DNA from: Salinicola rhizosphaerae
Lineage (GTDB): Bacteria; Pseudomonadota; Gammaproteobacteria; Pseudomonadales; Halomonadaceae
DNA: 64,000 bases
Reading direction: 5' to 3'
Assembly (NCBI RefSeq): GCF_014652715.1
Contig: NZ_BMZI01000001.1
Location: 615,600-679,599 of the forward strand
The notes beneath the pieces were generated by a model, which was not told the origin of the DNA, made no database searches, and saw nothing but the letters and a program-made list of their open reading frames with translations. The position numbers and the translations under genes were made by a program. Shown here piece after piece: positions 9,143 through 18,420 of the stretch; the stretch's first letter is position 1, and every line of letters begins with the position of its first letter.

Positions 9143-10831
9143 ATGATTCGTCCGCGCATTCAGGTTCGCCAGCGAACCTATCCCCCGCTGCTCTTTCACC
9201 CGCTGGGCGGCTGCGGCGAGATCGGCATGAATCTGTCGCTATACGGGTACGACGATCACTGGATCGCTATCGATTGCGGCATGATGATTCGCCAGGATCT
9301 TCCCGACCAGCCGCTACAGATTCCCGATACCGATCATCTTGCCGCTCACCACATGGTGCCGAGCGCCGTGTTCATCACGCACGGTCACGAAGACCATCTC
9401 GGTGCGCTGGCCTGGATCTGGCCACGTTGGAACTGCCCGGTCTACGCAACGCCCCTGGCCATCGAGATGCTGCGTGCAAAATTCCTCGAGCAGGGCCTCA
9501 AGACGGAGGCGTTGATCGCGGTCAAACCTGGCGCTCGCGTGGAGGTCTGCGGTTTCGGGGTCGAATTTCTCCCGGTCACGCACTCCATTCCCGAAAGCTG
9601 TGCATTGTCCATCATGACGCCTGCCCATCGGGTTCTCCACACCGGCGACTGGAAGCTCGATCCCGCACCGGTCGTCGGCGCGCCCTTCTCGCCGAAGCCA
9701 TTTCAGGCGATGGCGCCGGTCGACCTGGTGGTCGCCGATTCGACCAATGCCGACGTCGAAGGACATTCCCGCAGCGAAGCCGAGGCAGCCTCGGCCCTCG
9801 AGGGCGTCGTCCGCGAGTGTCGGGGCCGGGTCATCGTCAGCTGTTTCGCGAGCAATATCGCCCGCATCAAGGCGCTCGGCCAGATCGCCGAGCGCAGCGG
9901 CCGGCGCGTCGCCCTGCTGGGACGTTCGATGGAACGTATGGTCGCGATCGCCACGCAGCTCGGCTATCTCGATGAACTGCCGCCGCGCGTGCCAACCCAT
10001 GATCTCGGCTATCTGCCCCCTGAGGAGGTGCTGATCATTGCAACCGGCAGCCAGGGCGAACCGCGTTCCGCGCTGTCGCGTCTGGCGCAAGGACGGCATC
10101 CCGCCATTGATCTCGAGCCAGGTGACGACGTGATCTTCTCGGCCAGAGCGATTCCCGGCAATGAGCGGCTCATCGAGCGACTGAAGGCTGGCTTCAAACG
10201 CCTTCACGTCAATGTCCATGACGAAAGAAGCGACCCTGCACTGCACGCCTCCGGCCACCCCGCGCGAGAGGAGTTGCGAAAGCTCTACCGCTGGCTGCAG
10301 CCAAAGCTTCTGATGCCGGTTCACGGCGAATCCGTTCATCAGGAAGCCCATGGCGAGCTCGCCAGATCGCTGGGCATCGAGGTCCCGACCTTGCCCAAGA
10401 ATGGTGTCGTCGTGGCGCTCGAGAACGGCTCGCTGACCCCTCGCCACCAGCACCATTTGCGACCGCAGCTGATCGCCTCAAGGACCCGGCCGGGACAGTC
10501 GAGTTCTCCCGTCGCGGCACGTCACCGCGCGAAGACACTCGCGATCGCGGTCACGGTACTGCCAACGGAAACGGGATGGACACGCATCGGACGGCTGCTG
10601 TGGGACAGTGACACCGCGCTACCCCTGGACGAAGATGCGCTGAGCGACTGGCTCGATGCCCGGATCGACGCCGCGCCCTCGGAAACCCTGCTGCAATTAC
10701 GCCAGCAGATATTCGCGCCGCTGCGCGACTGGCTCGAAGAGCGACTGCCCGCCGTGCCCGAGCTCCATCTCCAGCTGATGCCGGCGGATCCTCAACCGGA
10801 GTTCGAGGTAAAAACGGTCTCGACACGTTAG
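9143..10831 (+). CDS. RNase J-like metallo-beta-lactamase ribonuclease
   Basis: A beta-CASP metallo-beta-lactamase of about 562 residues resembling RNase J, a 5'-exo/endoribonuclease of mRNA turnover in Firmicutes and some other bacteria. Visible motifs include FITHGHEDHLGAL (metal ligands), VTHSIPESCAL, HTGDWKLD, ADSTNADVEGHSRSE and the beta-CASP/C-terminal pair HASGHPAREELRKLYRW and LLMPVHGE. The ATG at 9143 is preferred because AAGG lies 6 nt upstream; an ATG at 9137 overlaps that box, and a GTG at 9110 lacks one. The last 120 residues are less conserved. Enterobacteria do not have this gene. Whether it degrades mRNA here is not visible. Confidence 0.85.
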   Translation: MIRPRIQVRQRTYPPLLFHPLGGCGEIGMNLSLYGYDDHWIAIDCGMMIRQDLPDQPLQIPDTDHLAAHHMVPSAVFITHGHEDHLGALAWIWPRWNCPVYATPLAIEMLRAKFLEQGLKTEALIAVKPGARVEVCGFGVEFLPVTHSIPESCALSIMTPAHRVLHTGDWKLDPAPVVGAPFSPKPFQAMAPVDLVVADSTNADVEGHSRSEAEAASALEGVVRECRGRVIVSCFASNIARIKALGQIAERSGRRVALLGRSMERMVAIATQLGYLDELPPRVPTHDLGYLPPEEVLIIATGSQGEPRSALSRLAQGRHPAIDLEPGDDVIFSARAIPGNERLIERLKAGFKRLHVNVHDERSDPALHASGHPAREELRKLYRWLQPKLLMPVHGESVHQEAHGELARSLGIEVPTLPKNGVVVALENGSLTPRHQHHLRPQLIASRTRPGQSSSPVAARHRAKTLAIAVTVLPTETGWTRIGRLLWDSDTALPLDEDALSDWLDARIDAAPSETLLQLRQQIFAPLRDWLEERLPAVPELHLQLMPADPQPEFEVKTVSTR

Positions 10832-10956
10832 GATTTACGTCGCCGCGCGCCCGCGCAACGTGCGCTGTCGGCAGCAACGCGGTGCTAATGCCCATCGACT
10901 GTCTTTCGGGGCTATCTTGCAGGACCTGACAGTCGCCATCGCCAGACAACGAAAAA

Positions 10957-10980
10957 CGCGCCCGTCCTGAGACGGGCGCG
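10957..10980 (-). terminator. Strong GC hairpin, terminator-like on the minus strand
   Basis: A perfect 10-bp stem CGCGCCCGTC / GACGGGCGCG closes a CTGA loop. On the minus strand it is followed by five T residues, so it reads best as an end for transcripts coming leftward from the H-NS-like gene; on the plus strand the tail is T-poor. Confidence 0.65.
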
Positions 10981-11067
10981 CTGATTTGTCGCCGACTCTG
11001 GCCGGAGCGTCAGTCGCAACCGGGCATCATCGAACTGGCGTCACTGATCCGGACAACGTATCGCGAG

Positions 11068-11179
11068 CTGGGCGATCTGCCCAACGCGACTTATCAGAAG
11101 TGACCTACCCAACGCGGCCTTGCCGACGCGACCTCGGCAACGGGACCTACCCAAGGCGACTTGCCAAAAACTGCTTACC
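11068..11179. repeat. Degenerate 14-bp tandem repeat array (8 units)
   Basis: Eight contiguous 14-bp units with approximate consensus CAACGCGACCTACC, for example CAACGCGACTTATC (11082), CAACGGGACCTACC (11138) and CAAGGCGACTTGCC (11152). The period is exact while the bases drift, and 14 is not a multiple of three, so this is not a protein repeat. There are no spacers, so it is not a CRISPR. Confidence 0.75.
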
Positions 11180-11335
11180 ATAAGCTGCGCTTTGACGACT
11201 TGTCGGCACTACGGATATCGACAGTGATGGAAACGCGCATCGGTGGAAAATATCGACTCTCGTCGAGAAATTTTCTCTCGAGAGGCTGCCGAGCGATAAA
11301 CAAGACGCACTGATCGAAGATGTCAGTCGCGCAAG

Positions 11336-11363
11336 CTTGGACCGTTCACCTTGGACCGCTCAC
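11336..11363. repeat. 14-bp tandem duplication
   Basis: CTTGGACCGTTCAC is followed at once by CTTGGACCGCTCAC, one mismatch in 14, a few bases beyond the H-NS-like gene's stop. The unit length equals that of the nearby array, but the sequence is different. Confidence 0.8.
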
Positions 11364-11371
11364 GAGCCAGA

Positions 11372-11662
11372 TCACGCCTTGCTGGCATTCTTCGGCGGAC
11401 GACCACGGCGCTTGCGTGGCTGCTCACCGACCAGATCATCCATCGAGAGACCGGCACTGTTCATCGCCTCGCGGATCTCGGCAAGCTTCTTCTGCTTGTC
11501 TGCTTCTTCCTTCTGCCGAACGTGATCTTCCTGCTGCTTCTGCTCGATCACTTCGCCAATGACTTCGGACAACTTGTGCAACTGTTCCATGCTCAATTGC
11601 CGCGCCGCAGCACGAGCCACATTCTTGTTTCGAGCGATGCGTTCCAATGACTCGGTGGACAT
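11372..11662 (-). CDS. Small H-NS-family nucleoid-associated protein
   Basis: A 96-residue protein with a helical, coiled-coil-like N-terminal oligomerisation part (residues about 5-70, rich in Q, E and K, for example EVIEQKQQEDHVRQKEEADK) and a basic C-terminal tail KRRGRPPKNASKA. The RGRPP segment resembles the AT-hook-like DNA contact of H-NS proteins. The ATG at 11662 has a near-perfect AAGGAGA box 6-7 nt upstream; in-frame codons further upstream are in AT-rich promoter sequence. It is shorter than E. coli H-NS (137 aa). A role in binding AT-rich DNA is inferred from the family. Confidence 0.8.
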   Translation of the reverse strand: MSTESLERIARNKNVARAAARQLSMEQLHKLSEVIGEVIEQKQQEDHVRQKEEADKQKKLAEIREAMNSAGLSMDDLVGEQPRKRRGRPPKNASKA

Positions 11663-11755
11663 CGTCTTCTCCTTGCAAGATACCAATATCGGCGTGACAC
11701 CGGATGTTTTTCTGAAAGTATATTCTCGGGACTTATTTTGGCAAGAATTTAAATG

Positions 11756-11787
11756 AAAAAAGACACAAGCATGGCTCGTGTCTTTTA
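11756..11787 (-). terminator. Terminator downstream of moaA
   Basis: Stem AAAAGACAC / GTGTCTTTT with a small AGC/GCT extension around an ATG loop. The stem starts and ends with A/T runs, so it can act in both directions. It sits 35 nt past the moaA stop. Confidence 0.75.
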
Positions 11788-11821
11788 CGAATACCGTGAA
11801 GATCAACCTTTAAGAAAGCGA

Positions 11822-12811
11822 TCATCCACCCGTCATGTTCATGAACCGAACGACTTGAACATCACCGTCGTTGGTGAAGTGATGCCGCTCAGGCTTCAGG
11901 TCCATGGCATCGATGATCTGGGCTTTCAGCGGCTCCAGCTCACCGGGATAACGACGCAGCGTCGCTCTCAGATCCACGGAGTGCTCGTTACCGAGGCAGA
12001 GCAGCAGACGCCCTTCGACGGTAACGCGAACCCGGTTGCAGGTGCTGCAGAAATTGTGGCTATGAGGCGAGATAAAACCGACCCGACTGTCGCTGTCCGC
12101 CATTCGAAAATAGCGGGAGGGACCGAGCGTCGACTCCGCTGAAGCGAGCAGCGGATAACGACTTTCAATCGCCTGCTGCACGTCGTCGCTGGAAAAAAAG
12201 GTTTCGCCGCGAACATGATCCGACACGTCGCCAAGCGGCATCTCTTCGATGAAACTGATATCGAGCTTTTCGCGACGCGCGAACTCCACCAAGTCCAGTA
12301 CTTCATCGTCGTTGCGGCCTTTGAGGACCACGGCATTGAGCTTGATTCTATCGAAGCCGGCGTCCTGAGCGGCATGAATGCCATCGACGACCTTCTCGAG
12401 ACTCCCGGTGCGCGTCAGCTGACGGAATCGCTCCGGGTCCAGGGAATCGATGCTGACGTTCAGTCGCGTCAGCCCTCCTTCGCGGAGCGCGCGCGCGTGC
12501 TTGCGCAACCCGGCTCCGTTGGTGGTCATGGCGAAGTCACGCAGACCATCGAGCTGCCCGATATCACCGACCAGCTTGTCGATCCCCTGGCGTACCAGCG
12601 GTTCGCCACCGGTCAGTCGAATTTTCTCTACGCCGAGCTCAGTAAAAGCTCGCGCAACCTGATATAGCTCTTCCAGCGACAGCACCTGTGCCCTCGGCAG
12701 GAAGGTCATCTCCTCGCTCATGCAGTAGACGCAGCGAAAATCACATCGGTCCGTTACCGAGATACGAACGTAACGAACCTCGCGCGAAAATTTGTCGATC
12801 AATGCCGTCAT
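11822..12811 (-). CDS. moaA: GTP 3',8-cyclase (molybdenum cofactor step 1)
   Basis: Radical SAM enzyme that, with MoaC, converts GTP to cyclic pyranopterin monophosphate. The 329-residue protein has the SAM cluster motif CDFRCVYC near residues 24-31, the GGEPLVR motif, a C-terminal second cluster (CSTCNRVRV then [14 protein letters not shown]) and the C-terminal double glycine (NMTGG) needed for function. The ATG overlaps the moaE stop (ATGA), so the two are translationally coupled. It is the last gene of the moa operon, and a terminator follows. Confidence 0.98.
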   Translation of the reverse strand: MTALIDKFSREVRYVRISVTDRCDFRCVYCMSEEMTFLPRAQVLSLEELYQVARAFTELGVEKIRLTGGEPLVRQGIDKLVGDIGQLDGLRDFAMTTNGAGLRKHARALREGGLTRLNVSIDSLDPERFRQLTRTGSLEKVVDGIHAAQDAGFDRIKLNAVVLKGRNDDEVLDLVEFARREKLDISFIEEMPLGDVSDHVRGETFFSSDDVQQAIESRYPLLASAESTLGPSRYFRMADSDSRVGFISPHSHNFCSTCNRVRVTVEGRLLLCLGNEHSVDLRATLRRYPGELEPLKAQIIDAMDLKPERHHFTNDGDVQVVRFMNMTGG

Positions 12812-13269
12812 CGATACTCCCAGCGACCTGCATCTTCATGGTCGCTTTGTCGTTCGGAAACCCAGTAGTCGCCGCTCGAGGTGTGCTCTTTTTTCCAGAA
12901 AGGCGCGCGCGTTTTCAAAATATCCATGATGAAATCGCATGCTTCGAACGCCGCCCGGCGATGCGCGCTGGCGACCTGTACGAGCACGATTCCGTCACCC
13001 GGCGCGAGTCGCCCGATGCGATGAATGATCGTGACCGCCTGCAGCGCCCAGCGCTGCCGGGCCTCTTCGGCAATCTGTCTCAGCGCGGTTTCAGTCATGC
13101 CCGGAAAATGTTCGAGAGAAAGTGCCTGCACCTCAGGGCGCTCGTTGAAGTCTCTGACCAGCCCCGTGAAGCTGACCACGGCACCCGTGTCGGTCCGACT
13201 TCGTAACAGCTGGCGTTGCCGCTCCCCAGCGTCGAAAGGTTCGGGCTGAATCTTGATCTGGATCGTCAT
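12808..13269 (-). CDS. moaE: Molybdopterin synthase catalytic subunit
   Basis: MoaE holds two MoaD thiocarboxylate subunits and inserts sulfur into cyclic pyranopterin monophosphate to make molybdopterin. The 153-residue protein starts [13 protein letters not shown] and includes [24 protein letters not shown], the active-site region [28 protein letters not shown] and APFWKKEH with the catalytic Lys pair. The ATG at 13269 has AGAGGA upstream; longer in-frame starts would overlap moaD. It lies between the moaC-moaD fusion and moaA in one operon. Confidence 0.96.
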   Translation of the reverse strand: MTIQIKIQPEPFDAGERQRQLLRSRTDTGAVVSFTGLVRDFNERPEVQALSLEHFPGMTETALRQIAEEARQRWALQAVTIIHRIGRLAPGDGIVLVQVASAHRRAAFEACDFIMDILKTRAPFWKKEHTSSGDYWVSERQSDHEDAGRWEYR

Positions 13270-13282
13270 CGAATCCTCTGCC

Positions 13283-14185
13283 TTAGCCACCGGTGACGGG
13301 CGGAAAGAAAGCGATCTCGTCCGCGGCATTCACCGCTGTGCCTTCTCCTGCCATGACCTGATTGTGCGCCACGAGTACGCGCTTGCCGTCGAGCACTTCG
13401 AACCGGGCATCGGCCGCGGCGAGCGCCCGCTTCACACCCGCGACGTCGCGCGTGCCCAGATCGCCGAGCGGCAGCGTGAGTGTCTCGCATCCGAGCCGCT
13501 CGCGCAGTTCTGCCAGAAAGCGAACCGTGATGACGCCTTCGCAGTCACCGCCCGCCTTTCCGCGGGGCTCGTCGATAGCGCGGCTCATGTCTTCCCCGAC
13601 AGGGGAGCCATCGGCGTTCGCGATTGTCTGTCGACCGGCTGGCTCCGCCCCGTCGTTCAGCTCACCTTCCGCCGGCGCATGCGATGCGATCATTCCGGCA
13701 GGCCTGGCATCCACCTCTCGACGCCAATCTCCCGAGCGCCCGCCGCTCTTGGCTTCGAGCCTGACATCATCGATCGTCATGCCTTTATCGACGGCCTTGC
13801 ACATGTCGTAGAGCGTCAGGCAGGCCACCGAAACCGCGGTCAAGGCTTCCATCTCGACGCCGGTACGTCCGTTGAGTCGACACGATGACTCCACATGAAC
13901 GCAGCTATCGTCGACGTCGATCTCGAACTCGACAGTCACTTTCGACAGCGCCAGCGCGTGACAGAGGGGAATCAACTCATGCGTCCGCTTGGCGGCCTGA
14001 ATACCGGCGATCCTCGCCGTGGCCAGCACATCGCCTTTGGGGAGCCCCCCTTCGACGAGCAGCGCGAGTGTCGCCGGCAACATGCGAACCGTACCGCGAG
14101 CCCGCGCCTCGCGCCGTGACTCTGCCTTGTCGGCCACGTCGACCATATGCGCTTCACCGCGTGCGTTAAGGTGCGTCAGCGTCAT
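13283..14185 (-). CDS. MoaC-MoaD fusion (cyclic pyranopterin synthase + molybdopterin synthase sulfur carrier)
   Basis: One uninterrupted 300-codon frame contains two moco proteins. Residues 1-160 are MoaC, with [31 protein letters not shown] and [14 protein letters not shown]. Residues about 160-217 are a linker rich in A, G, D and E. Residues about 218-300 are MoaD ([19 protein letters not shown], then [12 protein letters not shown]), ending in the free Gly-Gly that MoeB adenylates and which is thiocarboxylated. Normally these are separate genes. An internal ATG at 13588, preceded by GGGGAAG, could also yield a free MoaD of about 101 residues. Co-directional with moaE and moaA. Sequence error deleting a stop is conceivable, but the linker is long and in frame. 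Confidence 0.88.
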   Translation of the reverse strand: MTLTHLNARGEAHMVDVADKAESRREARARGTVRMLPATLALLVEGGLPKGDVLATARIAGIQAAKRTHELIPLCHALALSKVTVEFEIDVDDSCVHVESSCRLNGRTGVEMEALTAVSVACLTLYDMCKAVDKGMTIDDVRLEAKSGGRSGDWRREVDARPAGMIASHAPAEGELNDGAEPAGRQTIANADGSPVGEDMSRAIDEPRGKAGGDCEGVITVRFLAELRERLGCETLTLPLGDLGTRDVAGVKRALAAADARFEVLDGKRVLVAHNQVMAGEGTAVNAADEIAFFPPVTGG

Positions 14186-14198
14186 GCGAAAATCGCCT

Positions 14199-14258
14199 CA
14201 TTGCCAATCTGACCGATACTCATTGCCAATCTGGTCAGAGCTTATGGTCAGAACTTAT
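14199..14258. repeat. Nested 22-bp and 13-bp tandem duplications upstream of moaCD
   Basis: Two 22-bp units starting CATTGCCAATCTG (14199 and 14221) overlap two 13-bp units GGTCAGAGCTTAT and GGTCAGAACTTAT (14233 and 14246), with a third partial copy at 14259. On the minus strand each 13-mer contributes an ATAAG segment that resembles a -10 element. The rest of the 274-bp mobB-moaCD gap shows no gene and no clear moco riboswitch. Confidence 0.7.
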
Positions 14259-14459
14259 AGTCAGAGAAAGCAGCGCCCGATTGCTCAGCGCCGCCTCCTT
14301 GAATGTTACCGAGCACGGCGTTGCTTCCAGCCGTCCAGCCTCAAGCATAGAACGCCGAGGAAGACACCGCTTGTCCCGTGAGGAGTCGTTCGAAGCCGGC
14401 GGTACCGACAACGCTCACCTGTGCTCGGCGTGCTGTCGGCGTTTCTCACCAGGCGCGGC

Positions 14460-15095
14460 TCAATCAGTGTCAGATTCAACGCGAAACCGGCGCGCCCAAG
14501 CATCGATCCAGGCGACGATCGCGTCGAGATCATCAAGATCCAACCAGTCGATCCGAGCGGGGAGCTCGGCAAGCGCCGCACGCTTGTCTCGCGGCGAATC
14601 ACAAATGACGGCTCGCACCCAAGGATCTCGATGCGCCATCAACCCGCCAGAGCGTCTGCCATCGCGCGGGCCGAAATGCGGCAGCTCACCGCGCTGCAGC
14701 TCGATCTTCGGTATCGGTGCCTGCTTGAATCCCTCGACAAGAATCAGCGTCGGTCTCGACAGCATGACCTGATCGATCAACTGCTCGAGGTCCGGGTCAT
14801 CCTGTCCGGGAGTCTCCATCATCAGCGCAAAACGTTTGCCCGATGCCACCACCATCGGTGTGGCGCCGGCCTCGCGTAGCCGGTAGCTATCCTTGCCCGG
14901 CGTATCCACATCAAAGGCATGATGGGCATGCTTGATGACGGCCACCCGCCAGCCGCGAGCCTTGAGGCACGGCAGCACGGCCTCGAGCAGTGTCGTCTTG
15001 CCGGTGCCGCTCCAGGCGGCGAACCCCAGCACGGGGACCGAGGGGATTCGGAATGATCGATCGGCTGATCCGTGAGGCCCGACGTCACCGCCCAT
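14460..15095 (-). CDS. mobB: Molybdopterin-guanine dinucleotide biosynthesis adaptor protein
   Basis: GTP-binding accessory factor that assists MobA in attaching GMP to molybdopterin. The 211-residue protein has a Walker A motif in GFAAWSGTGKTTLLEA near residues 24-39, the MobB-typical VIKHAHHAFDVDTPGKDSYR, and LILVEGFKQAPIPKIEL. The ATG at 15095 overlaps the mobA stop by 11 nt, so the two are coupled. A 274-bp gap separates it from moaCD in the same direction; whether the transcript continues is unclear. Confidence 0.95.
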   Translation of the reverse strand: MGGDVGPHGSADRSFRIPSVPVLGFAAWSGTGKTTLLEAVLPCLKARGWRVAVIKHAHHAFDVDTPGKDSYRLREAGATPMVVASGKRFALMMETPGQDDPDLEQLIDQVMLSRPTLILVEGFKQAPIPKIELQRGELPHFGPRDGRRSGGLMAHRDPWVRAVICDSPRDKRAALAELPARIDWLDLDDLDAIVAWIDAWARRFRVESDTD

Positions 15096-15699
15096 CAGAG
15101 CGCGCCCCGATCCGCATACGCGCTTCGGCAGCCCGGCACTCCTCAGGCGTATTGACGTTGACGAACCGATCTACAGAGGCCGAGAAGTCGACGCCTTGCC
15201 AGGCATGCCGCTCATACCATTTCAGCACCTTCGCCTCTCCCCCGGTCAGCCAGGTCGCGAGATCGTCACGCAGCGAGGTACGCAACAGCGCGACCAGCGG
15301 TTGCAGCCGCTCGCCATCATCCGCGACCAGAATATCGACGTCATCGGCGCATTGGGCGGCCAGAACCGCCACCAGATCGGACGGCAACCAGGGCATGTCG
15401 ACAGGCATCATCAAGGTCCAGGGCGATTCGACCTGCTGCATCGCCGATAGCAGCCCGACCAACGGCCCAGGGTGATCCGGCAGGCGATCTTCAACGACCG
15501 GATAACCCAGGCGCCGGTAACGATCGAGTTGGCGATTGGCGCTGATCACGACGCTACCGACGATCGGCGTGAGTCGCGACAGGGCATGCTCGATCAGAGG
15601 GCGGCCGTCGAGCTCTACCCAGCCCTTGTCCACGCCGCCAAGGCGACGACCGCGCCCGCCCGCGAGCACGACGCCGGTGATGTCGGCAGGTTCGATCAC
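15085..15699 (-). CDS. mobA: Molybdenum cofactor guanylyltransferase
   Basis: Transfers GMP from GTP to molybdopterin to form MGD for the DMSO-reductase enzyme family. The 204-residue nucleotidyltransferase has the signature [20 protein letters not shown] (residues about 7-26), [30 protein letters not shown] and [10 protein letters not shown]. The start is a GTG at 15699 overlapping the upp stop (GTGA); no better start lies downstream before the signature. This makes the run upp-mobA-mobB likely one transcript. Confidence 0.95.
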   Translation of the reverse strand: MIEPADITGVVLAGGRGRRLGGVDKGWVELDGRPLIEHALSRLTPIVGSVVISANRQLDRYRRLGYPVVEDRLPDHPGPLVGLLSAMQQVESPWTLMMPVDMPWLPSDLVAVLAAQCADDVDILVADDGERLQPLVALLRTSLRDDLATWLTGGEAKVLKWYERHAWQGVDFSASVDRFVNVNTPEECRAAEARMRIGARSDGR

Positions 15700-16325
15700 C
15701 GGGTACCGAAGATCTTGTCGCCGGCATCGCCCAGTCCCGGCACGATGTAGCCGTTCTCGTCGAGCCGCTCGTCGATCGCTGCGGTGTAGATTTCGATATC
15801 GGGATAGGCCGTCTGCACGCGCTCGATGCCTTCAGGTGCCGCGACCAGCACGATTACCTTGATCTGCTGGCAGCCCCGCGCCTTCAGCATATCGAGTGTG
15901 GCGACCATCGAGCCGCCGGTCGCCAGCATGGGATCGATCACGATCGCCAAGCGCTCATCGAGCGCGCTGACGAATTTCTCGAAATAAGGGACCGGCTCGA
16001 GCGTTTCCTCGTCCCGATAGAGGCCGACGACACTGATGCGCGCGCTGGGAATCAGATCGGTGACGCCGTCGAGCATGCCCAACCCGGCGCGAAGAATCGG
16101 CACGATCGTGACCTTCTTGCCCTTGATCTGCTCGATCTCGATCGGCGTACCATTCCAACCCTCAATGGTGGCCGGCTCGAGTTCGAGATTTTGCGTCGCC
16201 TCGTAGGTCAGCAGCTTGGCCACTTCACAGGCCAGCTCCCGAAAGCTTTTGGTGCTGATGTCGGCAGCGCGCATCAGTCCGAGCTTGTGTTTGACCAGGG
16301 GATGAGAAATGGGGTGAACACTCAT
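15696..16325 (-). CDS. upp: Uracil phosphoribosyltransferase
   Basis: Converts uracil and PRPP to UMP. The 209-residue protein begins [19 protein letters not shown] and shows [13 protein letters not shown], the PRPP loop [20 protein letters not shown] and the uracil-site C-terminus [17 protein letters not shown]. The ATG at 16325 is preceded by AAGG at 8-nt spacing; the ATG at 16340 has no ribosome site. The mobA start overlaps its stop. With the Rut genes nearby, the organism can both salvage and degrade uracil. Confidence 0.97.
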   Translation of the reverse strand: MSVHPISHPLVKHKLGLMRAADISTKSFRELACEVAKLLTYEATQNLELEPATIEGWNGTPIEIEQIKGKKVTIVPILRAGLGMLDGVTDLIPSARISVVGLYRDEETLEPVPYFEKFVSALDERLAIVIDPMLATGGSMVATLDMLKARGCQQIKVIVLVAAPEGIERVQTAYPDIEIYTAAIDERLDENGYIVPGLGDAGDKIFGTR

Positions 16326-16385
16326 GGTCGGCGCCTTCATCGATAGTGGTTCGGAACGCCGCCATTGTACGCGACAACGAGCCCT

Positions 16386-17075
16386 TCAAGCGACGCTGGC
16401 GGGCAGTTGCCAGTCGATCTCCCCCCGCTCTCGCGATGCGAGAAACGCGTTGGCCTGCGAAAAATGACGCTGGCCGAAAAAGCCGCGATGGGCCGAGAGC
16501 GGTGAAGGATGAGGCGCGTGCAGAACGAGGTGCTTCTGACGATCGACGAAGTTCGCCTTCTTCTGCGCGTAGCTCCCCCAGAGCAGGAACACGACACCCT
16601 CGCACTGCTCATTGATGACCTGAATGGCACGATCGGTGAAAGTCTCCCAGCCGCGATTGCGATGAGAGCCAGCGTTACCCTGCTCGACCGTCAGTACACT
16701 GTTGAGGAGCATCACCCCCTGGCGAGCCCATTGCTCCAGAAAGCCGTGACCGACCGGCGTGGTGCCGACATCGACCGCCAGCTCCTTGTAGATGTTCTGC
16801 AGCGAAGGCGGCGTCGGCACGCCAGGGCGAACGGAAAAGCAGAGACCATGAGCCTGGTTCGGTCCGTGGTACGGGTCCTGGCCGAGAATCACCACCCGCA
16901 CCTCGTCCAGCGGCGTCAGCTCGAAGGCTCGAAACCAGTTCGAGGAGTGCGGGTAGATGATCTTGTGTGCGGCTTTCTCCGCGGCGAGAAAGCCGCGCAG
17001 ATCGCGCATGTAGGCGCTATCGAACTCTTCGCCAAGGTGATGGTTCCAGCTTTCGGGCAGCGGCGACTGCGACAT
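16386..17075 (-). CDS. ung: Uracil-DNA glycosylase (family 1)
   Basis: Excises uracil from DNA to start base excision repair. The 229-residue length equals E. coli Ung. Motif 1 with the catalytic Asp is [18 protein letters not shown] and the minor-groove loop is [26 protein letters not shown] supplies the Asn/uracil pocket region nearby. The ATG at 17075 has GGAG about 9 nt upstream; the ATG at 17090 lies before that box. The next gene on the strand, gpt, ends 108 bp upstream of it. Confidence 0.97.
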   Translation of the reverse strand: MSQSPLPESWNHHLGEEFDSAYMRDLRGFLAAEKAAHKIIYPHSSNWFRAFELTPLDEVRVVILGQDPYHGPNQAHGLCFSVRPGVPTPPSLQNIYKELAVDVGTTPVGHGFLEQWARQGVMLLNSVLTVEQGNAGSHRNRGWETFTDRAIQVINEQCEGVVFLLWGSYAQKKANFVDRQKHLVLHAPHPSPLSAHRGFFGQRHFSQANAFLASRERGEIDWQLPASVA

Positions 17076-17183
17076 GCTCGGTCGCTCCATGATCGGAAGA
17101 AATGACGGGCTCGGCACGATGCGTCGTCAGGACCGAGGCTGACGTGCCGAGTCATGACGTCTCCAGTCTTGACTCGCCAGGCC

Positions 17184-17690
17184 TCAGCGTGGTGAGCCTC
17201 GTCGGGACGGGTCCTGGCGCAGCTGATCGGCCAGAGGCTCGACATAAGCGTGACCCAGATCCCAAGGAAACTGGATCCAGCAGTCCTGGGCAACCTCGGT
17301 CAGGCACTGATCCACCAGCGGCCGCCCTTCCGGCTTGGCATAGACCGTCACGAAATGGGCCTTGGGCAGCATTTCGCGCACCGCGCGGGCTGTCTTGCCG
17401 GTGTCGACGAGATCGTCGACCAGTAGCCACCCGTCGCCGTCGTGCTCGACGCCCTTCATGACATTCAGCTCACCCTGGTCCTTATCGTCGTAGCTCTTGA
17501 TGCAGACCGTATCGATCAAGCGCACGTTGAGTTCGCGAGCGATCAACGCGGCCGGGATCAGGCCACCGCGGGTGATAGCGACAATCCCCTTGAAGTCGCG
17601 CTCGATGAGCGGATGACAAAGCGCCCGGACATCGCGGTGGAGCTGATCCCAGGAGACGGTGAAATGCTGGTGGTAGCGACTGGCGGTCAT
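17184..17690 (-). CDS. gpt: Xanthine(-guanine) phosphoribosyltransferase
   Basis: Salvages xanthine and guanine (and hypoxanthine weakly) with PRPP. The 168-residue protein opens [20 protein letters not shown] and contains [19 protein letters not shown], the PRPP loop [20 protein letters not shown] and the base-site [16 protein letters not shown] typical of Gpt. It is about 15 residues longer than E. coli Gpt at the C-terminus. It is followed by ung and preceded by apt on the same strand, part of a purine and pyrimidine salvage neighbourhood. Confidence 0.94.
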   Translation of the reverse strand: MTASRYHQHFTVSWDQLHRDVRALCHPLIERDFKGIVAITRGGLIPAALIARELNVRLIDTVCIKSYDDKDQGELNVMKGVEHDGDGWLLVDDLVDTGKTARAVREMLPKAHFVTVYAKPEGRPLVDQCLTEVAQDCWIQFPWDLGHAYVEPLADQLRQDPSRRGSPR

Positions 17691-17768
17691 GGCAACTCCA
17701 ACCCATTGGCGGGGCCGTCACGGAACATCGATAGACGATCCGAGACGGCGACAGGCGTGCTTCGAAGA

Positions 17769-18317
17769 TTACTCGTCTTCGTTGAAGCTGCAAACGGAGA
17801 AGACGCTGTATCCCGCGTCGCGGATCTTGCTCGAACCACCGAGTTCCGGCAGGTCCAGAATCGACGCCAGCTCGACGATATGGCCGCCGCTACGAGTGAT
17901 CAGCGACGCCGCCGCCAGCATCGTACCGCCGGTCGCGATCAGATCGTCGATCAGCACGATGCGGTCATGCTCACGGAAGGCATCGGAGTGCAGCTCGACC
18001 GTCGACTCGCCATATTCGAGCGTATAGGTCTCGCTGATGGTCTTGAACGGCAGCTTGCCCTTCTTGCGCACCGGCACGAAGCTGCAGCCAAGCTCGTAAG
18101 CCAGTGGCGCGCCGACGATGAATCCGCGCGCATCGATCGCGGCGATCGCGTCGACTTCGAGCTCCTGGTAGCGATGCACGAAGCTGTCGACCAGTTTGCG
18201 AAACGCGGCACTGTTCTGCAAAAGCGGCGTGATATCGCGAAAATTGACGCCCGGCTGCGGCCAGTCGGGAACCGTGCGAATGACCGACTTGATGTAGTCG
18301 CCGTAGATACTGCTCAT
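17769..18317 (-). CDS. apt: Adenine phosphoribosyltransferase
   Basis: Forms AMP from adenine and PRPP. The 182-residue protein starts [20 protein letters not shown], has [13 protein letters not shown], the [17 protein letters not shown] loop, the RKKGKLPF hinge and the PRPP motif [16 protein letters not shown]. The ATG at 18317 is chosen because the family N-terminus begins here; an in-frame extension upstream has no homologous content. Confidence 0.96.
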   Translation of the reverse strand: MSSIYGDYIKSVIRTVPDWPQPGVNFRDITPLLQNSAAFRKLVDSFVHRYQELEVDAIAAIDARGFIVGAPLAYELGCSFVPVRKKGKLPFKTISETYTLEYGESTVELHSDAFREHDRIVLIDDLIATGGTMLAAASLITRSGGHIVELASILDLPELGGSSKIRDAGYSVFSVCSFNEDE

Positions 18318-18420
18318 CGAGGAAACTCTCCCTGGTCCCGAAACGGCGCGCCGGTCAGGAAATCTCGGCGCAAAGGCGCTTATGGTACCCAAGCACAAGC
18401 GCCCGCGCGACCCGTCTACC

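Larger units (their letters stand above)
10832..11371. other. 540-bp intergenic region without a supported gene
   Basis: No frame here has a credible start, ribosome site or protein family. It holds a perfect GC hairpin (10957-10980), an array of degenerate 14-bp repeats (11068-11179), a further nested inverted repeat around 11257-11284 (outer arms CTCTCG/CGAGAG) and a 14-bp duplication (11336-11363) next to the H-NS-like gene's stop codon. Confidence 0.8.

Noticed and set aside
10986-11183. 65-codon frame across the 14-bp array
   Set aside because: The 14-bp period breaks any codon phase, and no ribosome site or homologue is evident.
14186-14459. Molybdenum cofactor riboswitch upstream of moaCD
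   Set aside because: Position is right, but I could not recognise the conserved moco motif; only tandem duplications and possible -10 elements are visible.
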